Assembly: GCF_001544015.1 (NCBI RefSeq) | Contig: NZ_AP014924.1 | Coordinates: 1,612,001 to 1,676,000 of the forward strand | Source of the DNA: Limnochorda pilosa | Lineage (GTDB): Bacteria > Bacillota > Limnochordia > Limnochordales > Limnochordaceae | Direction: 5' to 3' | Length of the DNA: 64,000 bases | Part shown: positions 27,674 to 36,312 of the stretch, one piece after another | Layout of the letters: the number at the start of each line of letters is the position of its first letter | Position numbering within the stretch: position 1 is the first letter of the stretch | Notes under the pieces: generated by a model | Databases searched by the model: none | What the model was told of the DNA's origin: nothing | What the model saw: the letters and a program-made list of their open reading frames with translations, nothing else | Position numbers and translations under genes: made by a program

Positions 27674-28582
27674 ATGGTGGTCCGGAACGGCACCCGTTGG
27701 GCGCGGGCCCTCGCGGTAGGGCTGGCGCTGCTCTCCTGCCTGGTGGTCCTGGGCCGGTCGCCGGTCCAGGCGGCCTCGATTCAGGTGACGGACGCGCTAG
27801 GGCAGAACTACGAGTGGAATGCGCCGCCCCAGCGCATCATCGCCCTGGCCCCGTCCATCACCGAGAACCTCTTCGCGGTGGGGGCGGGTCCCCAGGTGGT
27901 GGGGGTGAGCGCCTACAGCGACTACCCCTCCGAGGCGGCTTCGCTGCCCGTGGTTTCCGACGCGACCCAGGTCAACCTGGAGCGGCTGCTGGAGCTACAG
28001 CCGGACCTGGTGGTGGGCGACCTGCAGCTCGTGCGGGCGCACCTGGAGGATCTCAAGCGGCTGGGCGTGGCCGTCTTCGCGGTGGACGTCCCGAACCTGG
28101 AAGCTCTCTGGGAGGCGCTCCTGCTCCTGGGGCAGGCCACGGGCCACGAGGAGACGGCGCGCTCGCTGGTGGCGGGTTTGCAGCAGCGGGTAGCGGCGGT
28201 GCAGGAGCGGACGGCCTCGATCCCGCCCGACCAGCGGCCCCTGGTCTTCGTGGAGGTTTGGAACGACCCGCTGATGACGGCGGGGCCCGGGAGCTTCATC
28301 GACGAGCTGGTGACGTTGGCCGGGGGCCGGAACCTGGCCCACGAGGCGCCCAGCGCCTGGCCCACCTACAGCCCGGAGACGGTGATCGCCCGCGACCCCG
28401 AGGTCATCCTCCTCACCCACCCGAACCGGGGCGAGGTGCAGGCGCGTCCCGGCTGGCAGTCCGTTCGGGCCATACGTGACGGGAAGGTGTACGAGCTGGA
28501 CCCCGACTCGGTCACCATCACGGGGCCGCGGCTGGTGGATGGGCTGGAGGCGCTGGCGCGGATCTTCCATCCGGATCGGTAG
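27674..28582 (+). CDS. Cobalamin ABC transporter substrate-binding protein (BtuF-like)
   Basis: A 302-residue exported binding protein of the periplasmic type III fold. A signal peptide (RALAVGLALLSCLVVLGRSPVQAAS) precedes the mature part. The cysteine in LLSC lies inside the hydrophobic core, so a lipobox is uncertain. The mature domain contains PQRIIALAPSITENLFAVGAG, a long linker helix (LEALWEALLLLGQATGHEETARSL) and VIARDPEVILLTHP. ATG 27674 follows GGAGG. Control by a cobalamin riboswitch strongly supports B12 or a corrinoid as ligand. The permease and ATPase genes are not adjacent; the next gene is ileS. Confidence 0.87.
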   Translation: MVVRNGTRWARALAVGLALLSCLVVLGRSPVQAASIQVTDALGQNYEWNAPPQRIIALAPSITENLFAVGAGPQVVGVSAYSDYPSEAASLPVVSDATQVNLERLLELQPDLVVGDLQLVRAHLEDLKRLGVAVFAVDVPNLEALWEALLLLGQATGHEETARSLVAGLQQRVAAVQERTASIPPDQRPLVFVEVWNDPLMTAGPGSFIDELVTLAGGRNLAHEAPSAWPTYSPETVIARDPEVILLTHPNRGEVQARPGWQSVRAIRDGKVYELDPDSVTITGPRLVDGLEALARIFHPDR

Positions 28583-28598
28583 GCCAACGGCCCGCCGA

Positions 28599-28627
28599 TT
28601 GACGGCCCCAGGCGGCTTGGCTATAAT
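28599..28627 (+). promoter_or_regulatory. sigma-A promoter of the ileS leader
   Basis: TTGACG (28599-28604), a 17-base spacer, and a consensus TATAAT (28622-28627). Confidence 0.85.
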
Positions 28628-28634
28628 GAGGACC

Positions 28635-28971
28635 AACATACGCAGGCGTGTCAGAAACCGGCCTTCGGCCCGGGGGCACGACGCTCCAGGGTCAGGCCGG
28701 AGCAACGGCGATGAAGAGGCGAGTAGGGGCGGCCGCCCCGGAACGAGCGAGCCGGGAGGGTGGAAGCCGGCGCCGGGACCTCCCCGAAGATCCCCTCGGA
28801 GCCGCCTTGGCGAACGCCCGACGACCCCGCGGCGCGGGGCGGCGAGCCAGTAGCCGGGGCCGGTTGGGGCCGTTACCCCGTTCGAGTGGGGGTGGAACCG
28901 CGTTCCGCCCCAACTCCGGGTGGTACCGCGGGGGTGTGGACTCTCGTCCCAGAGGGACGAGAGTCTTTTTT
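28635..28971 (+). promoter_or_regulatory. T-box leader controlling ileS
   Basis: The leader contains the diagnostic T-box sequence CGGGTGGTACCGCG (28917-28930). It is followed by an intrinsic terminator with an 11-12-base stem (GACTCTCGTCCC pairing to GGACGAGAGTC, 28939-28965) and a six-T run. A second T-box-like copy, GGGGTGGAACCGCG, lies at 28889-28902. Uncharged tRNA-Ile should stabilise the antiterminator. I could not fix the specifier codon by eye. Outer limits are approximate. Confidence 0.9.
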
Positions 28972-28990
28972 CGTCAGGAGGGTGGGGGCC

Positions 28991-31885
28991 ATGGACTACC
29001 AGAAGACCGTTCAGTTGCCGCAGACGGCGTTCCCCATGCGGGCGCAGCTCGCCCAGCGGGAGCCCGAGCGCCTGGAGGCGTGGCGGAAGGCCCGGCTTTA
29101 CCAGAAGCTCCAGGAAGAGCGCCGGGCTGCCCGCAGCGCGGGCGGGCCGGCGGCGACGGCCGACGGACGCACCCCCGGACCCGACTTCGTGCTCCACGAC
29201 GGGCCGCCCTACGCCAACGGCCAGATCCACATCGGAACCGCCCTCAACAAGGTCTTGAAGGACGTCATCGTGCGGTCTCACGCCATGGAGGGCGAGTGGG
29301 CGCCCTACGTGCCCGGTTGGGACACCCACGGCCTCCCCATCGAGCGGGCGGCCCTGCAGGAGATGGGCGTGGACGCGGAGAGCCTGGACCCGCTGGAGCT
29401 CCGCCGGCGCTGTCGCGAGTATGCCCTGCGCTTCGTGGACGTGCAGCGCGAGGAGTTCGAGCGCCTGGGGATCTGGGGCGAGTGGGAGGTCCCCTACCTC
29501 ACCCTGAGCCCTGAGTACGAGGCCCGGCAGATCGAGGTCTTCGGCGAGATGGCCAGGAAGGGCTACGTCTACAAGGGACTCAAGCCCGTCTACTGGTGCC
29601 CGGACTGCCGGACGGCCCTGGCCGAGGCGGAGATCGAGTACCAGGACCACCGCTCGCCCTCGATCTACGTGGCCTTTCCCGTTACCGACGCCCGCGGCCT
29701 CTTCCAGCCGGAGAACGCGTCCGTCCTCATCTGGACCACCACTCCCTGGACCCTTCCCGCCAACAAGGCAATCGCGCTCCATCCCGAGCTGGAGTACGTG
29801 CTGGTACACGTGGGGGATGGGCCCGAAGCGCCCCGCTACCTGGTAGCCCGGGGGCTCCTGGACGGCGTGCGGAAGGCCCTGGGGTGGAGCCGAGCGGACG
29901 TGGTCGGTGCCTGGAAAGGGGCGGAACTGGAAGGGGTGGTCACCCGCCACCCGCTCAAAGGAATGCCCTCGCCCGTCATCCTCGGGCGTCACGTCACCCT
30001 CGAGCAGGGCACCGGCGCGGTCCACACCGCCCCCGGTCATGGCCTGGAGGACTACGAGGTGGGGACCCGCTACGGCCTCGAGGTCTACGCGCCCCTGGAC
30101 GACCGGGGACGCTTCACCGAGGCCGAGCCCCGGTACGCCGGCCTGCCCGTGAGCGACGCCAACGGCCGCATCCTGGAGGACCTGAAGGAGGCCGGCCTGC
30201 TCCTGAACGCCTCGACCCTGGTGCACTCCTACGCCCACTGCTGGCGGTGCAAGAGCCCCGTCCTCTTCCGAGCCACGCCCCAGTGGTTCGCCTCGGTGGA
30301 GGGCTTCCGGCAGGAAGCGCTGGAGGCCGTGGGGGATGTGACGTGGGTGCCCGCCTGGGGCGAGGAGCGCATGCGGGAGATGGTGCGGGAGCGGCAGGAC
30401 TGGTGCATCTCCCGCCAGCGGCTCTGGGGCGTGCCCATCCCGGCCTTCTACTGCGGGAGCTGTGGCGAGGCGGTCATCGAGCCCGAGACCATCGCGGCCG
30501 TGGCCGGTCTCTTCCGGCGGGAGGGGTCCGACGCCTGGTTCCGGCGCGAGGCGGCGGAGATCCTGCCCGAGGGCTTCCGCTGCCCCCACTGCGGCGGCGG
30601 CTGCTTCCGCAAGGAGACCGACATCATGGACGTCTGGTTCGACTCGGGCTCCAGCCACGCGGCGGTGCTGGAGGACCGCGGTCTGGGCTGGCCGTCGGAC
30701 CTCTACCTGGAGGGCGGCGACCAGTTCCGGGGCTGGTTCCAGTCGTCGCTCCTGACCGCGGTGGCCACCCGGGGGCGGGCGCCGTACCGCAAGGTGCTCA
30801 CCCACGGCTGGGTGCTGGACGGCGAGGGTCGGGCCATGCACAAGTCCCTGGGCAACACGGTCTCGCCCCTGGACGTGGTGGACCGCTACGGAGCCGACGT
30901 GCTGCGGCTCTGGGTGGCCGCGAGCGACTACCAGAGCGACGTGCGGGTCTCCGAAGCCATTCTGGAGCAGGTGGCCGACGTCTACCGCCGCATCCGGAAC
31001 ACCCTCCGCTTCATGCTGGGGAACCTCTTCGACTTCGACCCCACCCGGGACGCGGTGGGCGCCGAGGCCCTGGAGGAGGTGGACCGGTGGGCCCTCTCCC
31101 GCTATGCTCGGCTGGTGGAGCGGGTGCGCGCCGCCTACCGGGAGGACGCCTTCCACCTGGTCTACCACGACGTCAACACCTTCTGCACCGCGGAGATGGG
31201 CGGCTTCTACCTGGACGTGCTGAAGGACCGCCTCTACTGCGAGCGCCCCGACGCCCCCGGTCGCCGCGCCGCCCAGACCGTCCTCTACCGGATGGTCTCG
31301 GGCCTCATCCGGCTGGTGGCCCCCATCCTGGTCTTCACCGCCGACGAGGCCTGGGAGCACCTGCCCGAGGCGGCCCGCCCCGAGCCCAGCGTCCACCTGG
31401 CCACCTTCCCCGGGGTAGCCGCCGCCGGTGTGACCGAGCCCGCAGCCGATCGGGACCGGGACCTGGCGGCCGAGTGGGACCTCCTGCTGGACGTGCGCCA
31501 CGCGGTCTACCAGGCCATCGAGGAGGCCCGGGACCGGCGTGAGGTGGGGGGGAGCCAGGAGGCGCGCGTGGACCTCTACCTTCCCCCGGACGTGGCCGGC
31601 TCGCTCGCGGCACGGCTCCTGGCCCGGGGGGACCTAGCCGGTCTCTTCCTGGTGTCGGAGGTGCGCTTCCACGAGGGGGAGCCGCCCGAGGGCGCGGTCC
31701 GGGCCCGGGTCCAGGGGGCCGAGGTGGGCGTGACCGTCTCCCGCAGCCCCCACGACCGCTGCCCCCGCTGCCGCCGCAACCACCCCACCACCGGCTCGGA
31801 TCCCCGCTTCCCGGACCTCTGCGCCCGCTGCGCCGAGGTGGTGGCCAGCCTGGAGCCCTCTGCCGTCGACGCCTCGGCCGGCTGA
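28991..31885 (+). CDS. ileS: Isoleucyl-tRNA synthetase
   Basis: A 964-residue class I aminoacyl-tRNA synthetase that charges tRNA-Ile. The HIGH motif is in [17 protein letters not shown], and WDTHGLPIE is also conserved. The editing (CP1) domain includes [14 protein letters not shown]. The KMSKS equivalent is MHKSLGN. The C-terminal zinc module is CPRCRRNH...CARC. The length is normal for the bacterial type with the C-terminal zinc finger. ATG 28991 follows AGGAGGGTGGGGG just after the T-box terminator, so its expression responds to isoleucine supply. Confidence 0.97.
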   Translation: MDYQKTVQLPQTAFPMRAQLAQREPERLEAWRKARLYQKLQEERRAARSAGGPAATADGRTPGPDFVLHDGPPYANGQIHIGTALNKVLKDVIVRSHAMEGEWAPYVPGWDTHGLPIERAALQEMGVDAESLDPLELRRRCREYALRFVDVQREEFERLGIWGEWEVPYLTLSPEYEARQIEVFGEMARKGYVYKGLKPVYWCPDCRTALAEAEIEYQDHRSPSIYVAFPVTDARGLFQPENASVLIWTTTPWTLPANKAIALHPELEYVLVHVGDGPEAPRYLVARGLLDGVRKALGWSRADVVGAWKGAELEGVVTRHPLKGMPSPVILGRHVTLEQGTGAVHTAPGHGLEDYEVGTRYGLEVYAPLDDRGRFTEAEPRYAGLPVSDANGRILEDLKEAGLLLNASTLVHSYAHCWRCKSPVLFRATPQWFASVEGFRQEALEAVGDVTWVPAWGEERMREMVRERQDWCISRQRLWGVPIPAFYCGSCGEAVIEPETIAAVAGLFRREGSDAWFRREAAEILPEGFRCPHCGGGCFRKETDIMDVWFDSGSSHAAVLEDRGLGWPSDLYLEGGDQFRGWFQSSLLTAVATRGRAPYRKVLTHGWVLDGEGRAMHKSLGNTVSPLDVVDRYGADVLRLWVAASDYQSDVRVSEAILEQVADVYRRIRNTLRFMLGNLFDFDPTRDAVGAEALEEVDRWALSRYARLVERVRAAYREDAFHLVYHDVNTFCTAEMGGFYLDVLKDRLYCERPDAPGRRAAQTVLYRMVSGLIRLVAPILVFTADEAWEHLPEAARPEPSVHLATFPGVAAAGVTEPAADRDRDLAAEWDLLLDVRHAVYQAIEEARDRREVGGSQEARVDLYLPPDVAGSLAARLLARGDLAGLFLVSEVRFHEGEPPEGAVRARVQGAEVGVTVSRSPHDRCPRCRRNHPTTGSDPRFPDLCARCAEVVASLEPSAVDASAG

Positions 31886-31943
31886 GCGGACCCGCGTCTT
31901 CGCCCCGGCCGCGACGGGGAGTCTAACGGCCGGGGGGCTTGGA

Positions 31944-32267
31944 ATGAGGCGGCCGGCAGAGAGGCGCGACGCGGAAGGCGCGCTCCTTCGCAACCTGGTG
32001 CACCGGGTGAACGAGCTGGGGCGCCGGATGGAGGAGGCCCACATCGGCGAGCTGGTAGAGTTCTACCGGAACCCCCGGCGGGCGCTGCTCCTTCAGCTCG
32101 GCGGCGGCGTCTTCCGGGGGGTGGGCATCGCCATCGGCTTCACCGTCGTGAGCGCGTTGATCCTCTACACGCTCACCCGGCTGGCCGCCCTCAACCTGCC
32201 CCTCATCGGTGCGGTGATCGCCGACATCGTCCGCATCGTCGAGCGGGAGCTGAACCTGGGTCCTTGA
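31944..32267 (+). CDS. DUF5665 membrane protein
   Basis: A 107-residue protein. A charged N-terminal half (RNLVHRVNELGRRMEEAHIGEL) leads into VEFYRNPRRALLLQLGGGVFRGVGIAIGFTVV and a second hydrophobic stretch, so there are one or two membrane segments. The YRNPRRxLxxNxxxGxxRGxGxxxGFT pattern is the DUF5665 signature seen in Bacillota. The role is unknown. It is 58 bases after ileS and in the same direction, possibly cotranscribed. Confidence 0.8.
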   Translation: MRRPAERRDAEGALLRNLVHRVNELGRRMEEAHIGELVEFYRNPRRALLLQLGGGVFRGVGIAIGFTVVSALILYTLTRLAALNLPLIGAVIADIVRIVERELNLGP

Positions 32268-32316
32268 GCTCGTCCCGGGTAGCCTACGGTGGGGAGGGGT
32301 TCTTCTGGCCAATAGG

Positions 32317-33144
32317 GTGGACAATGCTGGGGTGGACCCGCAGAGGATGAAGGAGCGGCTCCTGAAGGAGCGCGACCGGCTGGCCAGCCTCTGGGAGCGG
32401 CTGAACGAGGGCGGGCTGGGAAGGGACTCGCTGCGAGGGGCGACCGCCGAGCTTTCGGTGGCGGACCAGCACCCCGCGGACCTGGGAACGGAGACCTTTG
32501 AACGGGGGAAGGACCTGGCCCTGCGGGAGAGCACGGGACAGCTCCTGGCAGAGGTGAACACCGCCCTCGAGAACCTCGAGCGGGGCACCTACGGGATCTG
32601 CCAGCAGTGCGGGCGCCCCATCGAGGCCGAGCGGCTCGAGGCCCTTCCCTACGCGGGGCTCTGCCGCCGGTGCCAGGAGGAGATGGAGCAGGAGACCACG
32701 GCCGGTGAGGCGCGCACCCGACCCATCGAGGAGGAGAGCCTGCCGGGCTCCTTCTCCCGGGAGTTCGGCGACGAGCCCGAGGAGGTGGGGGTGGAGGGCG
32801 AGGACATCTGGCAGGACGTGGCTCGCTACGGCACCGCCAACACCCCCCAGGACGTCCCCGGCTCGGTCTCCTACGACGAGGCCTTCATCGAGGCCGAGGA
32901 GCCCCGGGGCGCAGTGGAGCCTGTGGAGGAGATCCCGGACCTGGCGGGGAACATGGCCACCGACTGGGATGAGATCTACCCCGAGCCCCGGCCCGAGGCC
33001 GAGGAGACCCGCACCGCTGAAGGCAACCCCCAGTCCGGCCGACGCCGGCCCGTGGGCGACCCCGACGAGGAGGAACACACGGCCAACCTGGATGAGATCG
33101 ACCTGGAAGCCGCAGACCTGGACGACCTCGATGACGAGCCGTAG
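32317..33144 (+). CDS. TraR/DksA-type zinc-finger protein (YteA-like)
   Basis: A 275-residue protein. Residues 1-90 form a coiled-coil-like helical hairpin (MKERLLKERDRLASLWERLNEG; ENLERG). This is followed by a C4 zinc finger, CQQCGRPIEAERLEALPYAG then CRRC. That is the DksA/TraR arrangement. The long, very acidic C-terminal tail (about 120 residues, ending EIDLEAADLDDLDDEP) with a DVARYGTANTPQDVPGSVSY stretch matches the YteA family of sporulating Bacillota. The start is GTG 32317. DksA-like proteins bind RNA polymerase; the role of YteA proteins is not settled. It precedes lspA with a gap of about 35 bases. Confidence 0.85.
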   Translation: MDNAGVDPQRMKERLLKERDRLASLWERLNEGGLGRDSLRGATAELSVADQHPADLGTETFERGKDLALRESTGQLLAEVNTALENLERGTYGICQQCGRPIEAERLEALPYAGLCRRCQEEMEQETTAGEARTRPIEEESLPGSFSREFGDEPEEVGVEGEDIWQDVARYGTANTPQDVPGSVSYDEAFIEAEEPRGAVEPVEEIPDLAGNMATDWDEIYPEPRPEAEETRTAEGNPQSGRRRPVGDPDEEEHTANLDEIDLEAADLDDLDDEP

Positions 33145-33178
33145 GCCGAAGGTAGGCAACGGCCCAGGTCCGGGCGGG

Positions 33179-33655
33179 ATGGAACGGGTCGTCTCCAGGC
33201 CGGGCGTGCGACGGCTCCTCCTGGTGGGCGCGCTGGTGGCTGCGGATCAGGCGCTGAAGCTTGCCGTCTCCAGCCGCCTCCCGCTAGGTAGCCAGCTGGT
33301 CCTCTGGGGCGACGCACTGGCGCTGGCGCCGGGGGTCAACCCGGGGGCGAGCCTGGGGATCCTGGCGGGCAGCCCGCTCCTCCTGGCGGCCGTGAGTCTG
33401 GGCGGGGCGGCCTGGGTCCTGCTGAGACAACCGTCGCAGGGCCGTACGCCTTTCTTCTGGCCCGCGTGCCTGGTGGCGGCCGGGGCGCTCTCCAACGGAC
33501 TGGACCGGCTCCGCCTGGGCGGGGTCCTGGACGTGGCGGCGCTCGGGGGCCGGCTGGCCTTCAACCTGGCCGACGTGGCGCTGCTGGCGGGGGCGCTGCT
33601 GGGGGTGGCGGCCGCGTGGCGAAGCCGCAACGAGAGCGACGAAGCGGCGGGGTGA
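33179..33655 (+). CDS. lspA: Signal peptidase II (lipoprotein signal peptidase), divergent
   Basis: A 158-residue integral membrane aspartic protease that cleaves prolipoprotein signal peptides. Four hydrophobic segments are present. The conserved blocks are ADQALKLAV, GVNPGASLGIL (NxGAAFG-like), the first catalytic aspartate in GALSNGLDRLRLGGVLD, and the second in FNLADVALLAG. It is shorter than the E. coli enzyme and shows substitutions in several otherwise conserved positions. An earlier in-frame ATG at 33131 overlaps the stop of the preceding gene and could be the real start. The gene ends overlapping the pseudouridine synthase start (GTGA). Confidence 0.88.
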   Translation: MERVVSRPGVRRLLLVGALVAADQALKLAVSSRLPLGSQLVLWGDALALAPGVNPGASLGILAGSPLLLAAVSLGGAAWVLLRQPSQGRTPFFWPACLVAAGALSNGLDRLRLGGVLDVAALGGRLAFNLADVALLAGALLGVAAAWRSRNESDEAAG

Positions 33656-34656
33656 GCACCGCGGGCGAGGCGCCGGCCCTGCGCCCGAGCGAGGGGGAAG
33701 GCCTCCGCCAGAACCCGGGGGCGCTCGAGCCCAGGACGTGGCAGGTGGCCCCCGAGGAAGCAGGCCTCCGCCTGGACCGGTTCCTGGCCCTGAAGGAGCC
33801 GCTCCGCTCCCGCTCCTTCTGGCAGAAGCGGATCGAAACCGGCGACGTTCGCAAGAACGGCCGACCGGCGGCCAAGTCCGACGCCGTGGAGACGGGCGAC
33901 CGGATCGAGGCCGTCCTTCCTCCCCCCGAACCGGACTGGGTGCCGCCCGAGGCGATCCCTCTCCGGATCGTCTACGAGGATCCCCACCTGATCGTCATCG
34001 ACAAGCCGGCGGGCATGATCGTCCACCCGGGGGCGGGGCACAAGGAAGGGAGCCTGGTGGCCGCGCTGCTGGCCCACTGCGGCGATCTCTCCTCGGTGGG
34101 CGGGCGCATGCGGCCTGGCATCGTCCACCGGCTGGACAAGGACACGTCCGGGCTCCTGGTGGCCGCCAAGGACGACGCGGCCCACCTGGGGCTCGCCCGC
34201 CAGATCCGCTCCCACCAGGTGCGCCGAGTCTACCGGGCGATCGCTTACGGGGTCGTGGAGCCTCCCGAGGCCACCGTCGACCTCCCGGTGGGCCGCCACC
34301 CCCTCCACCGCACCCGCATGGCCGTCCGGCCCGACGGCCGCCCCGCCGTGACCCACTACCGGGTGCTGGAACACCTCCCCGGCCCGCCCCGCTGCACCTT
34401 CCTGGAGCTCCGCCTGGAGACGGGCCGAACCCACCAGATCCGGGTCCACCTGAGCCACCAGGGCCACCCGCTGGTCGACGACCCCACGTACGCCCCGGGG
34501 CGTCCACGGCTGGGGCTGGGGCGCCAGGCGCTCCACGCGGCCGAGCTGGCCTTCCAGCACCCGGTGACGGGGGAGGACCTGCACCTCACGGCGCCGCTAC
34601 CTCAGCAGATGGAGGCGTTGCTCAGGCGGCTGCGGGGGACTCCCGCGAAGGGCTAA
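33652..34656 (+). CDS. RluA/RluD-family pseudouridine synthase
   Basis: A 334-residue RNA-modifying enzyme that isomerises uridine to pseudouridine, probably in 23S rRNA. An N-terminal S4 domain (LRLDRFLALKEPLRSRSFWQKRI) follows a ~30-residue unstructured leader. The catalytic block GIVHRLDKDTSGLLVAAK has the active aspartate. The later RLETGRTHQIRVHLSHQGHPLVDD is the second family signature. GTG 33652 overlaps the lspA stop, implying translational coupling, the usual lspA-rluD order in Bacillota. It marks the end of the core-genome block; base composition shifts right after it. Confidence 0.94.
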   Translation: MSTAGEAPALRPSEGEGLRQNPGALEPRTWQVAPEEAGLRLDRFLALKEPLRSRSFWQKRIETGDVRKNGRPAAKSDAVETGDRIEAVLPPPEPDWVPPEAIPLRIVYEDPHLIVIDKPAGMIVHPGAGHKEGSLVAALLAHCGDLSSVGGRMRPGIVHRLDKDTSGLLVAAKDDAAHLGLARQIRSHQVRRVYRAIAYGVVEPPEATVDLPVGRHPLHRTRMAVRPDGRPAVTHYRVLEHLPGPPRCTFLELRLETGRTHQIRVHLSHQGHPLVDDPTYAPGRPRLGLGRQALHAAELAFQHPVTGEDLHLTAPLPQQMEALLRRLRGTPAKG

Positions 34657-34672
34657 GGGCGAGCGGGGTGAC

Positions 34673-35977
34673 CTACGGCGGAGGCGACGTGCCTAGCTCG
34701 GGCGGTCCCGATGCCAGCATTCCGACTGCGAACTCATTGAGAGCCGCGAGTGCCTCATTCAGGGGGGCCCTCCAGCAGAGGTAAAGCGCTGCCTCGGCGG
34801 AGCCCTGAATCCACAGGGACCGAAGCTCGGGATCGGCAGAAGCGAGGAGCCGGGACCATTCGGGGAACGGTCCGGTCCTGTCCGCCCCCAGAATACCTTC
34901 CCGGAGAAGCGTGAGGGTCGCCCGGGAAGGATGGCGTGGAAAGGGGGCGACGAAGGACTCAGCCCGGTCAACGTACTCCATCGCTTGCTCGCGTCGGTCT
35001 GCCAGGACGGCGCTCTGCGCGAGCTCTTCCAGGGTGCAGGCGGCGTCGAAGCCGTCGGTCTGCACCTGCAGGCTCTCCTGCCAGAATGAGCGGGCCTCTC
35101 TCCAGTCGTCCATCCGTTTGTGGCACAGCCCCATGTTGTTCAACACGCGGGCAATGCTGCGAGGTTCGCCGTCGGCCTCATAGCGCCTCAGAATAACGCG
35201 GTGCACCTGCAAGGCGGTGTCCGGTTGACCCAGGCGCTCCAGTGCGAAGGCCTTGCCTTCGGGGACCGATTCTGCCAGCGGTGGTTCGTGCACGTGTGCA
35301 CGAATGGACTCATAGATGTCGAGCGCCGGCCGGTAGAGGCCTGCATCCAGCTGCGCGTGGGCCAGATGAATCAGGACGCGGGCGTGAAGCGGTTGGTGCG
35401 GGCGAGCCTGCCTGGCTGCAGCCTGAAGATGGCGGATGGCGCTCGTGGGTCGCCACAGGTAACGGAGAGCGATGCCTGCGAGTGCATGCGCTTCGGCCTG
35501 ACACTCCCAGTCCGAGTGCTGGTTGGCGAGGACCGCGGCCTGACGAGAGCTATCCAGCGCTTCCTCGTACCGATCCTGGTCCAGCGCAAGCAGCCCTTTC
35601 TCTAGAGCAATCCAAGCGGACCAGGGGTTACTATGGTCGACCTTCTCTTCTTCTAGATGACGTACGAGCACCCTTGCGGCCGTCTGATGGCCCGCTTCGC
35701 GAAGGAGGCGGACGAGGAGGTACCGTTGGCCGGCACGACGCTGACATCGGGCCCACAGGGGGAGGATCCTCGGGAGATCGAGGTGGAGCCGGCCGGCGAG
35801 GTACATGAGACGGTCGGCTGTAGGGCACGCCTTTCCTTTTTCGAGCTTGCATAGGGCCGGAGCACTTAGGTCGGCGCCTGCCACGTCGTAGAGAGACAGC
35901 CCAGCGGCGCGACGGGCTTCGTGCAGTAAGGTACCCAGTGCAGCCAGGTCCTGTTCGTTAACCCGTGGGCTAGGCAT
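34673..35977 (-). CDS. XRE-type helix-turn-helix regulator with TPR domain
   Basis: A 434-residue regulator. Residues 8-65 are a Cro/CI-type helix-turn-helix (LGTLLHEARRAAGLSLYDVAGADLSAPALCKLEKGK). The remaining ~350 residues are a run of helical repeats typical of TPRs (AWIALEKGLLALDQDRYEEALDSSRQA, ARVLNNMGLCHKRMDDWREA and others). This design is used by peptide- or metabolite-sensing regulators of Bacillota. ATG 35977 is preceded by GGAGGG. It is divergent from the radical SAM gene across ~335 bases and is the natural candidate to control the RiPP operon. The TPR part may bind a peptide, perhaps the product itself. Confidence 0.82.
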   Translation of the reverse strand: MPSPRVNEQDLAALGTLLHEARRAAGLSLYDVAGADLSAPALCKLEKGKACPTADRLMYLAGRLHLDLPRILPLWARCQRRAGQRYLLVRLLREAGHQTAARVLVRHLEEEKVDHSNPWSAWIALEKGLLALDQDRYEEALDSSRQAAVLANQHSDWECQAEAHALAGIALRYLWRPTSAIRHLQAAARQARPHQPLHARVLIHLAHAQLDAGLYRPALDIYESIRAHVHEPPLAESVPEGKAFALERLGQPDTALQVHRVILRRYEADGEPRSIARVLNNMGLCHKRMDDWREARSFWQESLQVQTDGFDAACTLEELAQSAVLADRREQAMEYVDRAESFVAPFPRHPSRATLTLLREGILGADRTGPFPEWSRLLASADPELRSLWIQGSAEAALYLCWRAPLNEALAALNEFAVGMLASGPPELGTSPPP

Positions 35978-36296
35978 CGTGCATTCCCTCCGCGAAGTTA
36001 ACAGGTTGATACCCGCAACAATCGAAACCTTGCACCAATCGGGGGCGTTGGGAGGTGTATGGGGGACGGTGCGCAGCGATTCGCGATCGTGGCTGGGTGG
36101 CATCGTCTGAGTCCTTTTTATCGTAGCTGCCTCTCCCGTACCTTGCAAGTGGCGGGATGATCCCCAGTCATCAGGCAAACTTAGGGTGGTGTGCCGTTCG
36201 TCAGCCATTGACCCGGATCGACCAATCAGGCCTCCAATGGGTTCGAGGTCACATCAGCGGTTCGGGGGGGAACCTGCACTTGCTCGCAGGTTCTTT
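35978..36296. other. Divergent intergenic region of the RiPP locus
   Basis: About 320 bases between the regulator and the radical SAM gene. No gene is supported; a frame extending the radical SAM reading frame upstream lacks a ribosome site. It should hold the promoters of both genes. A TTGACC occurs near 36210, but I see no good -10 partner at 17 bases. Base composition is lower in GC than in the surrounding genome. Confidence 0.4.
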
Positions 36297-36312
36297 AGGA
36301 GGAGGCGTTCAA

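Noticed and set aside
27995-31501. A very long minus-strand frame opposite btuF, the T-box and ileS
   Set aside because: It runs antisense across a riboswitch, a promoter and two real genes; no family resemblance.
36157-36312. An earlier ATG start for the radical SAM gene at 36157
   Set aside because: The 52 added residues have no family match and no ribosome site, whereas ATG 36313 has AGGAGGAGG at seven bases and starts the known N-terminal domain.
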